Source of the DNA: Porphyrobacter sp.
Lineage (GTDB): Bacteria > Pseudomonadota > Alphaproteobacteria > Sphingomonadales > Sphingomonadaceae
DNA length: 64,000 nt
Assembly: GCA_027531395.1 (NCBI GenBank)
Contig: JAPZRO010000006.1
Location: 248,001 to 312,000, forward strand
Direction of reading: 5' to 3'
The stretch's first letter is position 1. Every line of letters starts with the position of its first letter. The position numbers and the translations under genes are program-made. Shown piece after piece: positions 1-10,408 of the stretch. The notes beneath the pieces are model-generated. The model was not told the DNA's origin and ran no database searches. It was given only the letters and a program-made list of their open reading frames with translations.

Positions 1-591
1 ATCGGGGCCTATCAGGCCGCCAACGCGCTGGTTGCGGCGGGGCTGGCCATGGCGACGGGGATGGGCGCGAGTGCGGTGTTCGACGCCCTGTCGCGCTTGC
101 AACCTGTGCGCGGGCGGCTGGAACGCGCGGCGATCAATGCGGCAGGCGCTCCCGCCTATGTCGACTATGCCCATACCCCCGACGCGCTCGAGGCCGCGAT
201 TGCCGCGCTGCGCCCGCATGTGGCGGAAGGCGGCCGGCTGATCGTGGTGTTCGGCGCGGGCGGTGACCGCGATGTCGGCAAGCGCCCCGAGATGGGCGCG
301 GTTGCCGCGCAGGCGGCGGATGTGGCGATTGTTACCGACGACAATCCCCGCAGCGAAGACCCCGCCGCGATCCGCGCCGCGATCATGGCAGGCGGCGCAG
401 GCCTGCGCGAAAACGGCGATCGGCGCGCGGCCATCGCCGCCGCCATTGGGGAAGCCGGCGCGCGCGACATTGTGCTGATCGCGGGCAAGGGCCACGAACA
501 GGGCCAGATTTTCGGTGCAGGAGAGAGCATGCGGATCGAAGCGTTCGACGATGTCGAGGTGGCGCGCGAATGCGCCGGAGGGCAGTGCTGA
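1..591 (+). CDS. murE: UDP-MurNAc-tripeptide synthetase MurE, C-terminal part (5' end outside window)
   Basis: Cytoplasmic Mur ligase that adds the third stem-peptide residue to UDP-MurNAc-L-Ala-D-Glu. The reading frame is open from base 1, with QAANALVAAGLA, the ATPase-domain signature of this ligase, at the very start, so about 60% of the gene lies upstream. The C-terminal ligase domain shows YVDYAHTPDAL and the motif DNPRSEDP. In the family the DNPR arginine contacts meso-diaminopimelate, so a meso-DAP peptidoglycan is predicted. The end reads GKGHEQGQ, also typical. The stop overlaps the murF start by one base, so the two are probably translationally coupled in the dcw operon. Confidence 0.96.
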   Translation: MGAYQAANALVAAGLAMATGMGASAVFDALSRLQPVRGRLERAAINAAGAPAYVDYAHTPDALEAAIAALRPHVAEGGRLIVVFGAGGDRDVGKRPEMGAVAAQAADVAIVTDDNPRSEDPAAIRAAIMAGGAGLRENGDRRAAIAAAIGEAGARDIVLIAGKGHEQGQIFGAGESMRIEAFDDVEVARECAGGQC

Positions 592-2078
592 TGAATATGC
601 CGCTTGCTCACCCGATGCTGCACGCCTGGCCGGTCGCTGCGCGCGACACGCTGCCGCTGGCACTGTGGACCGCGGCCGAAATCGAACGCGCCACCGGCGG
701 CACTGCCAGCCATGATTTTCAGGCCTCGGGCGTCGAAATGGACTCGCGCGATGTGAAATCGGGCGACCTGTTCGTGGCGCTCAAGGGCGAGGCGATGGAC
801 GGTCACAAGTTCATCCCCCAAGCCTTTGAAAAGGGTGCTGTGGCGGCGATTGTCGATCGTCCGGTCGATTACCCGCATGTGCTGGTCGAGGACACCACCA
901 AGGCGCTCCACGACCTCGCTCATTTCGCGCGTGAGCGCTCACACGCGGTGCGCATCAGCATCACCGGCTCGGTCGGCAAGACCGGGATGAAGGAGGCGAT
1001 CTTCGCCTGCCTTGATCGCGCCAGCCGCGGCGCCGCGCATCGCTCGGTGCGCAGCTACAACAACCATGTCGGCGTGCCGCTGAGCCTTGCGCGCCTGCCC
1101 GCCCGCGCCAAGTTCGGCGTGTTCGAAATGGGCATGAACCACCGCCACGAGATCGCGCCGCTCAGCGACCATGTGCGCCCCCATGTCGCGCTGATCACCA
1201 CCATCGCGCCCGCGCATATCGAAAACCTCGGCAGCCTTGCCGCAATTGCCGACGAGAAGTCCGATATCTTCAAGGGGCTGATGCCGGGCGGCACCGCGAT
1301 CATTCCGGCCGACAGCGAATGGGCCGAGCGGATGATCGGCCATGCGCGCGACTGCGGCGCCGAGATCGTCACCTTCGGACGCGCCGCCAATGCCGATGTG
1401 CGCCTGCTCGATGCGATCCCGGCTGCGGGCGGCGGCGCGCTAGTGACCGCCGATCTCGGCGACCGGCGGATCTGCTACCATGTCGCCGAGCCGGGCGAAC
1501 ACTGGATCGTCAATTCGCTCGGCGTCATGGCCGCGGTCCGCGCGGCGGGCGGCGATCTCGGGGCTGCGGGCCTCGCGCTCGCCGAGATGGGCGGCCTCAA
1601 GGGTCGCGGCGCGCGCCACACCATCGCCGTTCCCGGCGGCACGGCGCTGCTGATCGACGAGAGCTACAACGCCAACCCTGCCTCGATGCGCGCGACGCTC
1701 AAGGCGCTGGCCGCCACCACGGCCACCCGCCGGCTTGCGGTGCTGGGCAGCATGAAGGAACTCGGCGACTTTGCCGATGCCTTCCACCGCCAGCTGGCCG
1801 AACCGCTGGCCGAGGCCGGCGTTACCCATGCGATCCTCGTCGGCGAAGAGATGCGCGCGCTAGCCGAGGAACTGGGGAAACTCTTCGGCGCTCCGCTTGG
1901 CAAGGCCATTGCCTTCGCCCATTGCGGAACCCCTGCCGAAGCCATCGCGGCGCTCGGGCAAATCGGTCTTGCCCCGGGGGACGCGGTGCTGGTCAAGGGC
2001 TCCAACTCGGTCGGTCTGGGCCGGCTCGTGACACACTTTACCGATAATGCCCCTGCCGGGACCGCAGCAGGAGGCTGA
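591..2078 (+). CDS. murF: [27 protein letters not shown] ligase MurF
   Basis: Adds the D-Ala-D-Ala dipeptide, the last cytoplasmic step in making the UDP-MurNAc pentapeptide. The N-terminal domain carries SRDVKSGDLFVALKG, the central ATPase P-loop is ITGSVGKTGMKE (Lys about 130), followed by YNNHVGVPLSLARLP, and the C-terminal domain has DESYNANPASMRA. All are classic MurF signatures. Start 591 (495 aa) is chosen because GGAGGG lies 8 bases upstream and the ATG overlaps the murE stop. An in-frame ATG at 570 would lie inside murE with no ribosome site. Confidence 0.96.
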   Translation: MNMPLAHPMLHAWPVAARDTLPLALWTAAEIERATGGTASHDFQASGVEMDSRDVKSGDLFVALKGEAMDGHKFIPQAFEKGAVAAIVDRPVDYPHVLVEDTTKALHDLAHFARERSHAVRISITGSVGKTGMKEAIFACLDRASRGAAHRSVRSYNNHVGVPLSLARLPARAKFGVFEMGMNHRHEIAPLSDHVRPHVALITTIAPAHIENLGSLAAIADEKSDIFKGLMPGGTAIIPADSEWAERMIGHARDCGAEIVTFGRAANADVRLLDAIPAAGGGALVTADLGDRRICYHVAEPGEHWIVNSLGVMAAVRAAGGDLGAAGLALAEMGGLKGRGARHTIAVPGGTALLIDESYNANPASMRATLKALAATTATRRLAVLGSMKELGDFADAFHRQLAEPLAEAGVTHAILVGEEMRALAEELGKLFGAPLGKAIAFAHCGTPAEAIAALGQIGLAPGDAVLVKGSNSVGLGRLVTHFTDNAPAGTAAGG

Positions 2079-2123
2079 GGCCCGCCGCACCATCTGGTGC
2101 CAAGGGCACCGAGGAACGACTGA

Positions 2124-3194
2124 ATGCTCTATCTGCTTGCCGAATGGCTGGGCTTCGAAGGCATCTTCAATCTGGTGCGCTACCAGAGCTTCCGCGCGGG
2201 CGCGACGCTGATGACAGCGCTGCTGATCGGGTTGATCATTGGTCCGCGCTTCATCAACCTGCTGCGCGTGCGCCAGGGCAAGGGCCAGCCGATCCGTGAG
2301 GACGGGCCGCAGTCGCACCTGGCCAAGCGCGGCACGCCGACCATGGGCGGCCTGATGATCCTGACCGCGCTGACGCTGTCGCTGCTGCTCTGGATGAACC
2401 TGTCGAGCCCCTTCGTCTGGGCCTGTCTGGCGGTGACGATCGGCTTCGGGTTCATCGGTTTCCTCGACGATTACGACAAGGTCTCGAAGAACAGCCATGC
2501 GGGCGTCCCGGCGCGGGTGCGGCTGGCGGGCGAGTTCGTGGTGGCCGGCCTTGCCGCGTGGCTGATCGTCAGTCAGATCAACACCAATCTCTACCTGCCA
2601 TTCCTGTCCGGCGTCAGCATCCCGCTGGGACCGGCCTATTACGTCTTTGCCGCCTTCGTGATCGTCGGCGCGGGCAATGCGGTAAACCTCACTGACGGGC
2701 TCGATGGCCTTGCGATCATGCCGGTGATCATCGCCAGCGGAACCTTCGCGATCATTGCCTATCTGGTGGGCCGGGCAGATTTCAGCGCCTATCTCGGCAT
2801 TCCGCATGTGCCGGGAGCGGGCGAGCTGGCGATCTTCTGCGCCGCGATCATGGGGGCGGGGCTCGCCTTCCTGTGGTTCAATGCGCCCCCTGCGGCGGTG
2901 TTCATGGGCGATACCGGTTCACTGGCCCTCGGCGGCGCGCTCGGCGCGATCGCAGTCGCCTCGCACCACGAAGTCGTGCTGGCGATCGTCGGCGGGCTGT
3001 TCGTGCTCGAAGCCGTCAGCGTGATCGTGCAGGTGTTCTGGTTCAAGCGCACCGGCAAACGTGTGTTCCGCATGGCCCCGATCCACCACCACTTCGAACA
3101 GCTCGGCTGGAGCGAGAGCAAGGTCGTGATCCGCTTCTGGATCATCGCCATCGTGCTTGCGCTGATCGGCCTTTCGACCCTGAAACTGAGGTAG
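2124..3194 (+). CDS. mraY: Phospho-N-acetylmuramoyl-pentapeptide transferase MraY
   Basis: Integral inner-membrane enzyme that moves phospho-MurNAc-pentapeptide onto undecaprenyl phosphate to form lipid I. The 356 aa length is normal. Visible signatures are [10 protein letters not shown] near the N-terminus, the catalytic aspartate motif [37 protein letters not shown], and the histidine-rich MAPIHHHFE loop near the C-terminus. Many hydrophobic helices separate them, fitting the ten-helix family. GAGGAA about eight bases before the ATG serves as ribosome site. The gene follows murF after 45 bases. Confidence 0.97.
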   Translation: MLYLLAEWLGFEGIFNLVRYQSFRAGATLMTALLIGLIIGPRFINLLRVRQGKGQPIREDGPQSHLAKRGTPTMGGLMILTALTLSLLLWMNLSSPFVWACLAVTIGFGFIGFLDDYDKVSKNSHAGVPARVRLAGEFVVAGLAAWLIVSQINTNLYLPFLSGVSIPLGPAYYVFAAFVIVGAGNAVNLTDGLDGLAIMPVIIASGTFAIIAYLVGRADFSAYLGIPHVPGAGELAIFCAAIMGAGLAFLWFNAPPAAVFMGDTGSLALGGALGAIAVASHHEVVLAIVGGLFVLEAVSVIVQVFWFKRTGKRVFRMAPIHHHFEQLGWSESKVVIRFWIIAIVLALIGLSTLKLR

Positions 3195-3204
3195 GCGTGC
3201 GCGG

Positions 3205-4584
3205 ATGATCGTCTCTCCCGCCTTTGCCGGTAAGCGCTTTGCGGTGCTGGGGCTCGCCCGTTCGGGCGCGGCCGCGGCCGAGGCGCTGCTGGCGAGCGGG
3301 GCGGAGGTGATCGCGTGGGACCGCCAGCCCCATGCGCGCGAGCCGTTCGAGGGCCGCTGCCGGCTGATCGATCCGCTGGAGCTCGATCTGACCGGGTTTG
3401 CGGGCGTGGTGGTCTCGCCCGGCGTGCCGCTCAACAGCCACCCGATCGGGCCGCACGTGTGGCAATATGGCCTGCCGGTGATCGGCGATATCGAGCTGTT
3501 CGCCATGGCCCGCGCCAGCCTGCCGCCGCACAAGGTGGTGGGCATCACCGGCACCAACGGCAAGTCGACCACCACCGCGCTCGTCCACCATATCCTCCGG
3601 ACGGCAGGCGTGCCGAGCCTGATGGGCGGCAATATCGGCGATCCGATCCTCGGGCAGGAGGCGCTGCCCGAAGGCGGGGTCTACGTGCTCGAACTGTCGA
3701 GCTTCCAGATCGACCTCACCTTCACCCTCGACTGCGACATCGCCGCGCTGACCAACATCACCCCCGATCACCTGGATCGCTATGCCGATTTCGCGGCCTA
3801 CGCAGCCTCGAAAGAGCGGCTGTTCCAGATGCAGGAGCAGGGACAAGCGGTGATCTGTGACGAGGACGAGCCGACCAACGCGATTGCCGAGGGGCTGGAG
3901 ACGGCGGGCAAGCCGCTGGTGCGGGTCAAGTCGGCCGATCTCGATGCGGCAGGGCTGGCCGAGGGCCGCTCGCCCTCGCTCGCCGGGCCGCACAATGCCC
4001 AGAACGCGGCCGTGGCGGTGGCGATCTGCCGCCAGCTGGGCCTCAGCGACGCGCAGATCGCGCAAGGCCTTGCGACCTATCAGGGCCTGCCGCACCGGAT
4101 GGAGCGGGTGTGCGAGGCCGCCGGCGTCATCTACATCAACGACAGCAAGGCGACCAACGCCGCCTCCGCCGCCCCCGCGCTCGCCGCCTTCCCGCCCGAA
4201 GCGGGCATCAATGGGGGAGCTGCGCGCATCCACTGGATCGTCGGCGGGCTGCCCAAGGAAGACGGTCTCGGGGCCTGCGGCGATCATCTCGGCAATGTCG
4301 CGGCGGCCTATACCGTGGGCGAGGCCGGGCCGATGTTTGCAGACCTGCTCGAAGCCGCGGGGGTCACGGTCGAGCGCTGCGAGCTCATCAGCGAGGCTGT
4401 GCGCCGCGCGCGCGACGCTGCCCGTCCGGGCGAGGTGGTGCTGCTCTCACCGGCCTGCGCCTCCTACGATCAGTTCCGCGACTACGAGAAGCGCGGCACC
4501 CACTTCCGCCAGATGGTCGGGGCGATGACCGGCTGTCCGGTCGATGGCGGCCCTGACGGCGCCGGGCGGAGCATCCTGCCATGA
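3205..4584 (+). CDS. murD: UDP-MurNAc-L-alanine--D-glutamate ligase MurD
   Basis: Cytoplasmic ATP-dependent ligase adding D-glutamate to UDP-MurNAc-L-Ala. The N-terminal UDP-binding domain begins with a Rossmann-like motif (VLGLARSGAAAAEALL). The ATPase P-loop is GITGTNGKSTTT (residues 113-124), followed by GGNIGDP and the ELSSFQ motif. NDSKATNAASA and LLSPACASYDQF mark the C-terminal domain. Length 459 aa is typical. The stop codon overlaps the ftsW start by four bases (ATGA), as in much of this cluster. Confidence 0.96.
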   Translation: MIVSPAFAGKRFAVLGLARSGAAAAEALLASGAEVIAWDRQPHAREPFEGRCRLIDPLELDLTGFAGVVVSPGVPLNSHPIGPHVWQYGLPVIGDIELFAMARASLPPHKVVGITGTNGKSTTTALVHHILRTAGVPSLMGGNIGDPILGQEALPEGGVYVLELSSFQIDLTFTLDCDIAALTNITPDHLDRYADFAAYAASKERLFQMQEQGQAVICDEDEPTNAIAEGLETAGKPLVRVKSADLDAAGLAEGRSPSLAGPHNAQNAAVAVAICRQLGLSDAQIAQGLATYQGLPHRMERVCEAAGVIYINDSKATNAASAAPALAAFPPEAGINGGAARIHWIVGGLPKEDGLGACGDHLGNVAAAYTVGEAGPMFADLLEAAGVTVERCELISEAVRRARDAARPGEVVLLSPACASYDQFRDYEKRGTHFRQMVGAMTGCPVDGGPDGAGRSILP

Positions 4585-5807
4585 ACAGCGCTGCCAATTC
4601 TGCCCGTGCCGGTGCCGGGGCCTATCTCCCGCCTGCGGTGGTGCAACGCCGCTGGCGCGACAATCTGCGGATCTGGTGGCGCGAGATCGACAAGGTGCTG
4701 CTCGGCCTGATCGTGACGCTGATGGGCATCGGCGTGCTGGCGGTGGCCGCCGCCTCGCCCGCTAGCGCCGACCAGCTTTCGACCGCGCGCGTGACGCTCG
4801 ACGAGTTCATGTTCTTCAAGCGCCATGTGGTGTTCCAGCTGCTCGGCCTGTCGTTGATGCTGGGCCTGTCCTTCCTGTCGCGCGATCAGGCGCGGCGGCT
4901 CGGCATTCTGGTGGGCGCGATCATGCTCGCGCTGCTGTTCGTGGTGCCGATCATCGGCGAGGAAAAGAACGGCGCGCGGCGCTGGATCAATGTCGGCATG
5001 AGCCTGCAGCCGTCCGAATTCCTCAAGCCCGGCTTCGCGATCATCTGCGCCTGGGTGCTGAGCTGGAAGCTGCGCGATGCGAGCCTGCCGGTGATCGGTT
5101 TCGTAACCGGCTTCATGGCGCTGATCGCGGCGCTGCTGATGGCGCAGCCCAACCTTGGCGATGCAATCCTGTTCGGCGGGATCTGGCTGGTGATGGTGCT
5201 GCTGGCGGGCGTTCCGTGGCAGCGCATCGGCGCGCTGATCGGCGCTGGGGCGGCGGCGCTGACGCTCGCCTACCTGTTCTATGACAATGCCCGCCACCGC
5301 ATCGACAGCTTCCTCGGCGGCGGCACCGCCTTCGATCAGGTCGATCTGGCGCAGCGCACCATCACCGCCGGGGGGTGGACCGGCAGCGGGTTGTGGCTCG
5401 GCGTGCGCAAGATGAACCTGCCCGAGGCGCATACCGACTACATCTTCTCGGTGATCGGCGAGGAATTCGGCCTGCTCACCTGCGGGCTCATCGTCGCGCT
5501 CTACGCCGCGCTGGTGATCCGCGCGCTGATGCGGATGGTGGGCGAGGACAACCTCTTCGCGCTGCTGGCGGGCGTCGGCCTCGTCACCCAGTTCGGCGGG
5601 CAGGCCTTCATCAACATCCTCGTCAATCTCAAGCTGTTCCCCTCCAAGGGGATGACCTTGCCGCTGATCTCCTACGGCGGCTCATCGACACTGGCGGTGT
5701 GCTTCACGCTTGGGCTATTGCTCGCGATCACCCGGCGCAATCCGTTCCTCGCCAGCGAGGCGGGGGGACTGCGCGACCTGATCGAACGCAAGGATCTGAG
5801 CGTATGA
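4581..5807 (+). CDS. ftsW: Peptidoglycan polymerase FtsW (SEDS family)
   Basis: Inner-membrane septal glycosyltransferase of the SEDS family that works with the class B PBP FtsI. The protein has a short cytoplasmic N-terminus followed by about ten hydrophobic segments. Family signatures are NGARRWINVG and PSEFLKP, QPNLGDA in place of QPDFG, the long periplasmic loop, and the C-terminal GMTLPLISYGGSS. Context between murD and murG, with four-base overlaps on both sides, supports FtsW rather than RodA. Length 408 aa is normal. Confidence 0.96.
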   Translation: MNSAANSARAGAGAYLPPAVVQRRWRDNLRIWWREIDKVLLGLIVTLMGIGVLAVAAASPASADQLSTARVTLDEFMFFKRHVVFQLLGLSLMLGLSFLSRDQARRLGILVGAIMLALLFVVPIIGEEKNGARRWINVGMSLQPSEFLKPGFAIICAWVLSWKLRDASLPVIGFVTGFMALIAALLMAQPNLGDAILFGGIWLVMVLLAGVPWQRIGALIGAGAAALTLAYLFYDNARHRIDSFLGGGTAFDQVDLAQRTITAGGWTGSGLWLGVRKMNLPEAHTDYIFSVIGEEFGLLTCGLIVALYAALVIRALMRMVGEDNLFALLAGVGLVTQFGGQAFINILVNLKLFPSKGMTLPLISYGGSSTLAVCFTLGLLLAITRRNPFLASEAGGLRDLIERKDLSV

Positions 5808-7027
5808 CCCAGCAGCCCCGCAGCGGCGCTTCCCGCCATTACGTGCTCGCCGCTGGCGGCACCGGCGGCCACCTGATCCCGGCCTTTGCGCTCGCGGCAG
5901 AGCTGCACGCGCGCGGGCATCACGTGGCGCTGATCACCGACGAGCGCGGGGCCAACATCCCGGGCAAGCCCGACTATCTTACCGCCCATGTCCTGCCCGC
6001 AGGCCGGTTCGGCAAGAACCCGCTGGGCTGGCCCGCAGGCGTGCGTGCGGTGCTCGAAGGGCGGCGCATGGCGCTGCGCCTGTTCGAGGCGTTCGAGCCC
6101 TCCGCCATCGTCGGCTTCGGCGGCTATCCCGCGCTGCCCGCGCTGCTCGCGGCGACCTCGGCCAAGCTGCCGAGCGTGGTGCACGAACAGAACGCGGTGC
6201 TGGGCCGGGTCAATCGGCTGCTTTCCGGACGGGTGGATGCGATCGCGACCTCCTATGACAAGGTCGACAGGCTCCACCCCAAGCACGCCGCCAAGGTGCA
6301 CCTGACCGGCAATCCGGTGCGGGCCGAGGTGCTGGCCTTGCGCGAACAGGATTTCCCCGCCTTTACCGAGGAGAGCCTGCTGCGCATCCTCGTCACCGGC
6401 GGATCGCAGGGCGCGCGCGTACTGTCAGAGGTGGTGCCCGATGGTCTCGCCATGCTCCCGCCCGCGCTGCGTCAACGCTTGCAGGTGACCCAGCAATGCC
6501 GCGCCGAGGACCTCGAAGCGGTGCGCAAGCGCTATGCCGAGCATGACATTCCCGCCGAACTCGGCACCTATTTCGAGGATATGCACGAGCGGCTCGCCGA
6601 CGCGCACCTGTTCATCGGCCGTGCGGGCGCATCCACGATTGCCGAGCTGACCGCCGTGGGCCGCCCCGCGATCCTTGTGCCGCTGCCGATCGCCACCGAC
6701 GATCATCAGGCAGTGAACACCCGCGAGATGGTGAAGGCCGGCGGCGCGCGGATGATCCGGCAGGAGGCGTTCCAGCCCAAGGAACTCGCCAAGCAGATCC
6801 AGGCGATGGCGATGAACCCCTCGAGCCTCGCCAACGCCGCGCATTGCGCCTTCAACTGCGGCCGACCCGATGCGGCCAAGGACCTTGCCGATCTGGTGGA
6901 GAGCATGAGCGGGATCGATCTGATGGACGTGATCCGCGTGGGCGAGGCCGCCCCGCGCGCCGCGCAGGCAAGCACCCGGCCGCAGACCGCCCCGCGTGAG
7001 ACGGCCAAGGAGCGGGCAGATACATGA
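5804..7027 (+). CDS. murG: Undecaprenyldiphospho-muramoylpentapeptide beta-N-acetylglucosaminyltransferase MurG
   Basis: Membrane-associated GT28 enzyme that adds GlcNAc to lipid I to make lipid II. The N-terminal domain shows the glycine loop [12 protein letters not shown] and [25 protein letters not shown] follows, then the second glycine loop TGGSQGAR. The UDP-GlcNAc pocket is marked by [11 protein letters not shown] and by [13 protein letters not shown]. The start at 5804 (407 aa) overlaps the ftsW stop by four bases; the open frame further upstream lies inside ftsW. The last 45 or so residues, rich in Ala, Arg and Thr, extend past the catalytic fold. Confidence 0.96.
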   Translation: MTQQPRSGASRHYVLAAGGTGGHLIPAFALAAELHARGHHVALITDERGANIPGKPDYLTAHVLPAGRFGKNPLGWPAGVRAVLEGRRMALRLFEAFEPSAIVGFGGYPALPALLAATSAKLPSVVHEQNAVLGRVNRLLSGRVDAIATSYDKVDRLHPKHAAKVHLTGNPVRAEVLALREQDFPAFTEESLLRILVTGGSQGARVLSEVVPDGLAMLPPALRQRLQVTQQCRAEDLEAVRKRYAEHDIPAELGTYFEDMHERLADAHLFIGRAGASTIAELTAVGRPAILVPLPIATDDHQAVNTREMVKAGGARMIRQEAFQPKELAKQIQAMAMNPSSLANAAHCAFNCGRPDAAKDLADLVESMSGIDLMDVIRVGEAAPRAAQASTRPQTAPRETAKERADT

Positions 7028-8457
7028 AGGGCGTCGGCACCGACATCGGCATCATCCACTTCGTCGGCATCGGCGGGATCGGCATGTCCGGCATCGCCGA
7101 GGTGATGCACAACCTCGGCTATCAGGTGCAGGGCAGCGACATCGCCGAAGGGCCGAGCGTCGAGCGCCTGCGCGCGCGCGGGATCACCGTCCATGTTGGC
7201 CACCGCGCCGAGAATGTCGCGGGCGTGGCGGTGGTCGTCACTTCCACTGCCGTGCGCCGCACCAATCCCGAAGTCGCCACGGCGCTCGAAGCCCGCGTCC
7301 CCGTGGTGCGCCGTGCGGAGATGCTGGCCGAACTGATGCGCCTGAAGTCGACCGTCGCGGTGGCCGGCACGCACGGCAAGACCACGACCACCAGCATGAT
7401 CGCGACGCTGCTCGATGCGGGCGGGGTCGACCCGACCGTGATCAATGGCGGGATCATCGAGCAATATGGCTCCAACGCGCGCCTTGGCGACAGCGACTGG
7501 ATGGTGGTCGAGGCCGACGAGAGCGATGGAAGCTTCCTGCGCCTCGACGGGACCATCGCGGTGGTCACCAATATCGATCCCGAGCACCTGGATCACTACG
7601 GCGATTTCGACGGGGTGAAGCGCGCCTTCGTGGAGTTCATCCACAACGTCCCCTTCTACGGCGCGGCGGTGCTGTGCGTCGATCACCCCGAAGTGCAGGC
7701 CGTCATCGGCCAGGTGCGCGACCGCAAGGTGGTGACTTACGGCTTCTCGCTTCAGGCCGATATCTGCGGGGTCAACGTCCGCTCCGAGGACGGCGGCAAC
7801 ACCTTTGACGTGATCGTGCGCCAGCGCGGTCTCGAGGATCGCCGGATTGAGGGCGTGCACCTGCCGATGCCGGGCCGCCACAATGTCCAGAACGCGCTCG
7901 CGGCGATTGCCGTGGCGATCGAGATGGGCTGCTCGGACGAGGTGATCCGCACCGGCTTTGCCCGGTTCGGCGGGGTGCGGCGGCGGTTCACCAAGGTGGG
8001 CAGCGTCGATGTGGCGGGCGGCAAGGCCACCGTGATCGACGATTACGCCCACCACCCGGTCGAAATCCGCGCCGTGCTCGCCGCTGCGCGCGAGGCGGTG
8101 GCGGGCGGTGATGGCCGCGTGATCGCGGTCGCCCAGCCGCACCGCTATTCGCGCCTCAACGATTTGATGGATGCCTTCCAGTCGTGTTTCGACGACGCCG
8201 ACATAGCCTATGTCGCGCCGGTCTATCCGGCGGGCGAGGAGCCGATCCCGGGCGTCGATCATGCCGCGCTGGTGGCGGGCATGAAGGCCCGCGGGCATCG
8301 TGCGGCGCGCGAGATCGCCGGAGCCGACGCGCTGGCCGATGCGCTGGCAGACGATATTGCGCCGGGCGACATGATCGTCTGCCTCGGCGCGGGCGACATC
8401 ACCCGCTGGGCGGCGGGGCTTGCTCCCGCGATCACCGCGAAGCGGGGCGCGGCATGA
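7024..8457 (+). CDS. murC: UDP-N-acetylmuramate--L-alanine ligase MurC
   Basis: First Mur ligase of the stem peptide, joining L-Ala to UDP-MurNAc in the cytoplasm. The N-terminal Rossmann motif reads [15 protein letters not shown]. The ATPase loop [14 protein letters not shown] has its lysine at about 119. [10 protein letters not shown] and [14 protein letters not shown] follow, and the C-terminal domain contains [12 protein letters not shown] and QPHRYSRL. All are standard MurC sequences. Length is 477 aa. It overlaps murG and murB by four bases each. Confidence 0.97.
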   Translation: MKGVGTDIGIIHFVGIGGIGMSGIAEVMHNLGYQVQGSDIAEGPSVERLRARGITVHVGHRAENVAGVAVVVTSTAVRRTNPEVATALEARVPVVRRAEMLAELMRLKSTVAVAGTHGKTTTTSMIATLLDAGGVDPTVINGGIIEQYGSNARLGDSDWMVVEADESDGSFLRLDGTIAVVTNIDPEHLDHYGDFDGVKRAFVEFIHNVPFYGAAVLCVDHPEVQAVIGQVRDRKVVTYGFSLQADICGVNVRSEDGGNTFDVIVRQRGLEDRRIEGVHLPMPGRHNVQNALAAIAVAIEMGCSDEVIRTGFARFGGVRRRFTKVGSVDVAGGKATVIDDYAHHPVEIRAVLAAAREAVAGGDGRVIAVAQPHRYSRLNDLMDAFQSCFDDADIAYVAPVYPAGEEPIPGVDHAALVAGMKARGHRAAREIAGADALADALADDIAPGDMIVCLGAGDITRWAAGLAPAITAKRGAA

Positions 8458-9419
8458 ACCAGCCCGGCGACAGCTACGCATTCGACGACGGCTCGGCCCC
8501 GACCTGCGCGGTCGAGGGCGGGGTGTCCTCGCCCGTGCCGCTCGAGGGTATCCGCGGCAAGCTCACCTGCAAGGCCCCGCTCGCGCCCTACATCTGGTTC
8601 AAGACCGGCGGGCCGGCCGACTGGCTGTTCGAACCGGCTGATCTCGACGATCTCAAGACCTTCCTTGAGCGGCTCGGCGGGGAAATCCCGGTCATGGCGC
8701 TGGGGCTCGGCTCCAACATGATCGTGCGCGACGGCGGGGTTCCCGGCGTGGTGGTGCGGCTCGGCAAGGCCTTTGCGGGGGTCAAGCACACGGGCGAGAT
8801 GGAACTGACCTGCGGCGGCGGCGCGAGCGGGATTCTGGTCGCCTCGACTGCGCGCGATCTCGGTATCGCGGGGCTGGAATTCCTGCGCGGCATTCCCGGC
8901 ACCGTGGGCGGCTTCGTGCGCATGAACGGCGGCGCCTACGGGCGCGAGGTGGCCGATGTGCTGCTCGACTGCGCCGTGATCCTGCATGATGGCAGCTTCA
9001 TCACGCTGAGCCCGGCCGAGCTCGAGTATTCCTATCGCCACTCGGCCCTGCCCGAAGGCGCGATCGTCGTTTCGGCGCGGTTCCGGGGGCACCCGGGCGA
9101 TCCCAAGGATATCGGCGCGGAGATGGACCGCATCGCCGCTGCGCGCGAGTCGAGCCAGCCGCTGCGCACCAAGACCGGCGGATCGACCTTCAAAAACCCC
9201 GAAGGCCACAAGGCGTGGGAACTGGTCGACCGTGCCGGCTGCCGGGGCCTCACGCTCGGCGGCGCGCAGGTGTCGGAAAAGCACACCAACTTCCTCATCA
9301 ACACCGGCACCGCCACCAGCGGCGACATCGAAGGGCTCGGCGAGCTGGTGCGCGACAAGGTCTACGCCGCGACCGGCGTGAGCCTCGAATGGGAAATCCA
9401 GCGAGTGGGACGTCCGTGA
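8454..9419 (+). CDS. murB: UDP-N-acetylmuramate dehydrogenase MurB
   Basis: FAD-dependent reductase that turns UDP-GlcNAc-enolpyruvate into UDP-MurNAc. The FAD-binding part shows [24 protein letters not shown] and the helix [14 protein letters not shown]. The C-terminal domain has [14 protein letters not shown], with the serine thought to protonate the enolpyruvate, and [10 protein letters not shown]. These indicate the shorter type II MurB usual in alphaproteobacteria. The start at 8454 (321 aa) overlaps the murC stop; the open frame before it is inside murC. Confidence 0.95.
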   Translation: MNQPGDSYAFDDGSAPTCAVEGGVSSPVPLEGIRGKLTCKAPLAPYIWFKTGGPADWLFEPADLDDLKTFLERLGGEIPVMALGLGSNMIVRDGGVPGVVVRLGKAFAGVKHTGEMELTCGGGASGILVASTARDLGIAGLEFLRGIPGTVGGFVRMNGGAYGREVADVLLDCAVILHDGSFITLSPAELEYSYRHSALPEGAIVVSARFRGHPGDPKDIGAEMDRIAAARESSQPLRTKTGGSTFKNPEGHKAWELVDRAGCRGLTLGGAQVSEKHTNFLINTGTATSGDIEGLGELVRDKVYAATGVSLEWEIQRVGRP

Positions 9420-10408
9420 CTCTGCCTAAACTCCACGTCGCCGTCCTGATGGGCGGCTGGGCAAACGAGCGCCCCGTCTCGCTGACCAGCGGCGCGGGCG
9501 TCGCCGACGCGCTGGAAAGCAAGGGCCACCGCGTCACCCGCATCGACATGGCGCGCGACGTTGCCCTCAAGCTGCATGAGGCCAGGCCCGATGTGGTGTT
9601 CAACGCGCTCCACGGCGTTCCCGGCGAGGACGGGAGCGTGCAGGGGATGCTCGACCTGATGGGCCTCGCCTATACCCATTCGGGCCTCGCCACTTCGGTG
9701 ATCGCGATCGACAAGCAGCTGACCAAGCAGGCGCTCGTCCCGCATGGCATCCCCATGCCCGGCGGGCGGATCGTGACGCGCGAGGAACTCTACGAGCGCG
9801 ACCCGCTGCCGCGCCCCTATGTGCTGAAGCCGGTGAACGAGGGATCGTCGGTCGGTGTCGCGATCGTCACCGCGGACAGCAATGTCGGCAATCCGATCTC
9901 CCCCGATGCACGCGGCCCGTGGCAGGAATTCGCCGAACTGCTCGCCGAGCCCTTCATCAAGGGCCGCGAACTCACCGCTGCCGTGCTTGATGGCCCCGAT
10001 GGCCCGCGGGCCTTGGGCGTCACCGAACTCGTCGTCGCCAACGGCTTCTACGATTACGAGAACAAGTACACCGCCGGGCGCACCGAGCACATCTTCCCCG
10101 CCAGGCTCCCGCCCGAGATCACCGCCCTGTGCGAGGCCTATGCGGTCAAGGCGCATCAGGTGCTCGGCTGCCACGGCACCAGCCGCACCGATTTCCGCTG
10201 GGATGAGGAAGCGGGCGAGGACGGGCTGTTCGTGCTCGAAACCAACACCCAGCCGGGCATGACCCCGCTCAGCCTTGTCCCTGAACAGGCGGCCCATTGC
10301 GGCATTCCCTATGCCGATCTGGTCGAGCTGCTGGTGGCCGAGGCGCTCAGGGTTCACGCTCTCAAGCAGCACAAGGGAGGATCGCATGGCGCAGCAGATC
10401 AGGCGTAG
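9416..10408 (+). CDS. ddl: D-alanine--D-alanine ligase Ddl
   Basis: ATP-grasp ligase that makes the D-Ala-D-Ala dipeptide used by MurF. Motifs are VLMGGWANERPVSLTSG near the N-terminus, FNALHGVPGEDGSVQG, the ATP-grasp segment YVLKPVNEGSSVGV, and the metal and phosphate region CHGTSRTDFRWD with ETNTQPGMTPLSL. The start is a GTG at 9416 whose last two bases open the murB stop (GTGA), giving 330 aa. A purine-rich stretch sits upstream. The first coding base of ftsQ lies inside this gene's 3' end. Confidence 0.94.
   Translation: MTLPKLHVAVLMGGWANERPVSLTSGAGVADALESKGHRVTRIDMARDVALKLHEARPDVVFNALHGVPGEDGSVQGMLDLMGLAYTHSGLATSVIAIDKQLTKQALVPHGIPMPGGRIVTREELYERDPLPRPYVLKPVNEGSSVGVAIVTADSNVGNPISPDARGPWQEFAELLAEPFIKGRELTAAVLDGPDGPRALGVTELVVANGFYDYENKYTAGRTEHIFPARLPPEITALCEAYAVKAHQVLGCHGTSRTDFRWDEEAGEDGLFVLETNTQPGMTPLSLVPEQAAHCGIPYADLVELLVAEALRVHALKQHKGGSHGAADQA

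Noticed and set aside
2079..2123. A terminator between murF and mraY
   Set aside because: Only weak pairing can be drawn in the 45 bases, no T run is present, and the operon continues.
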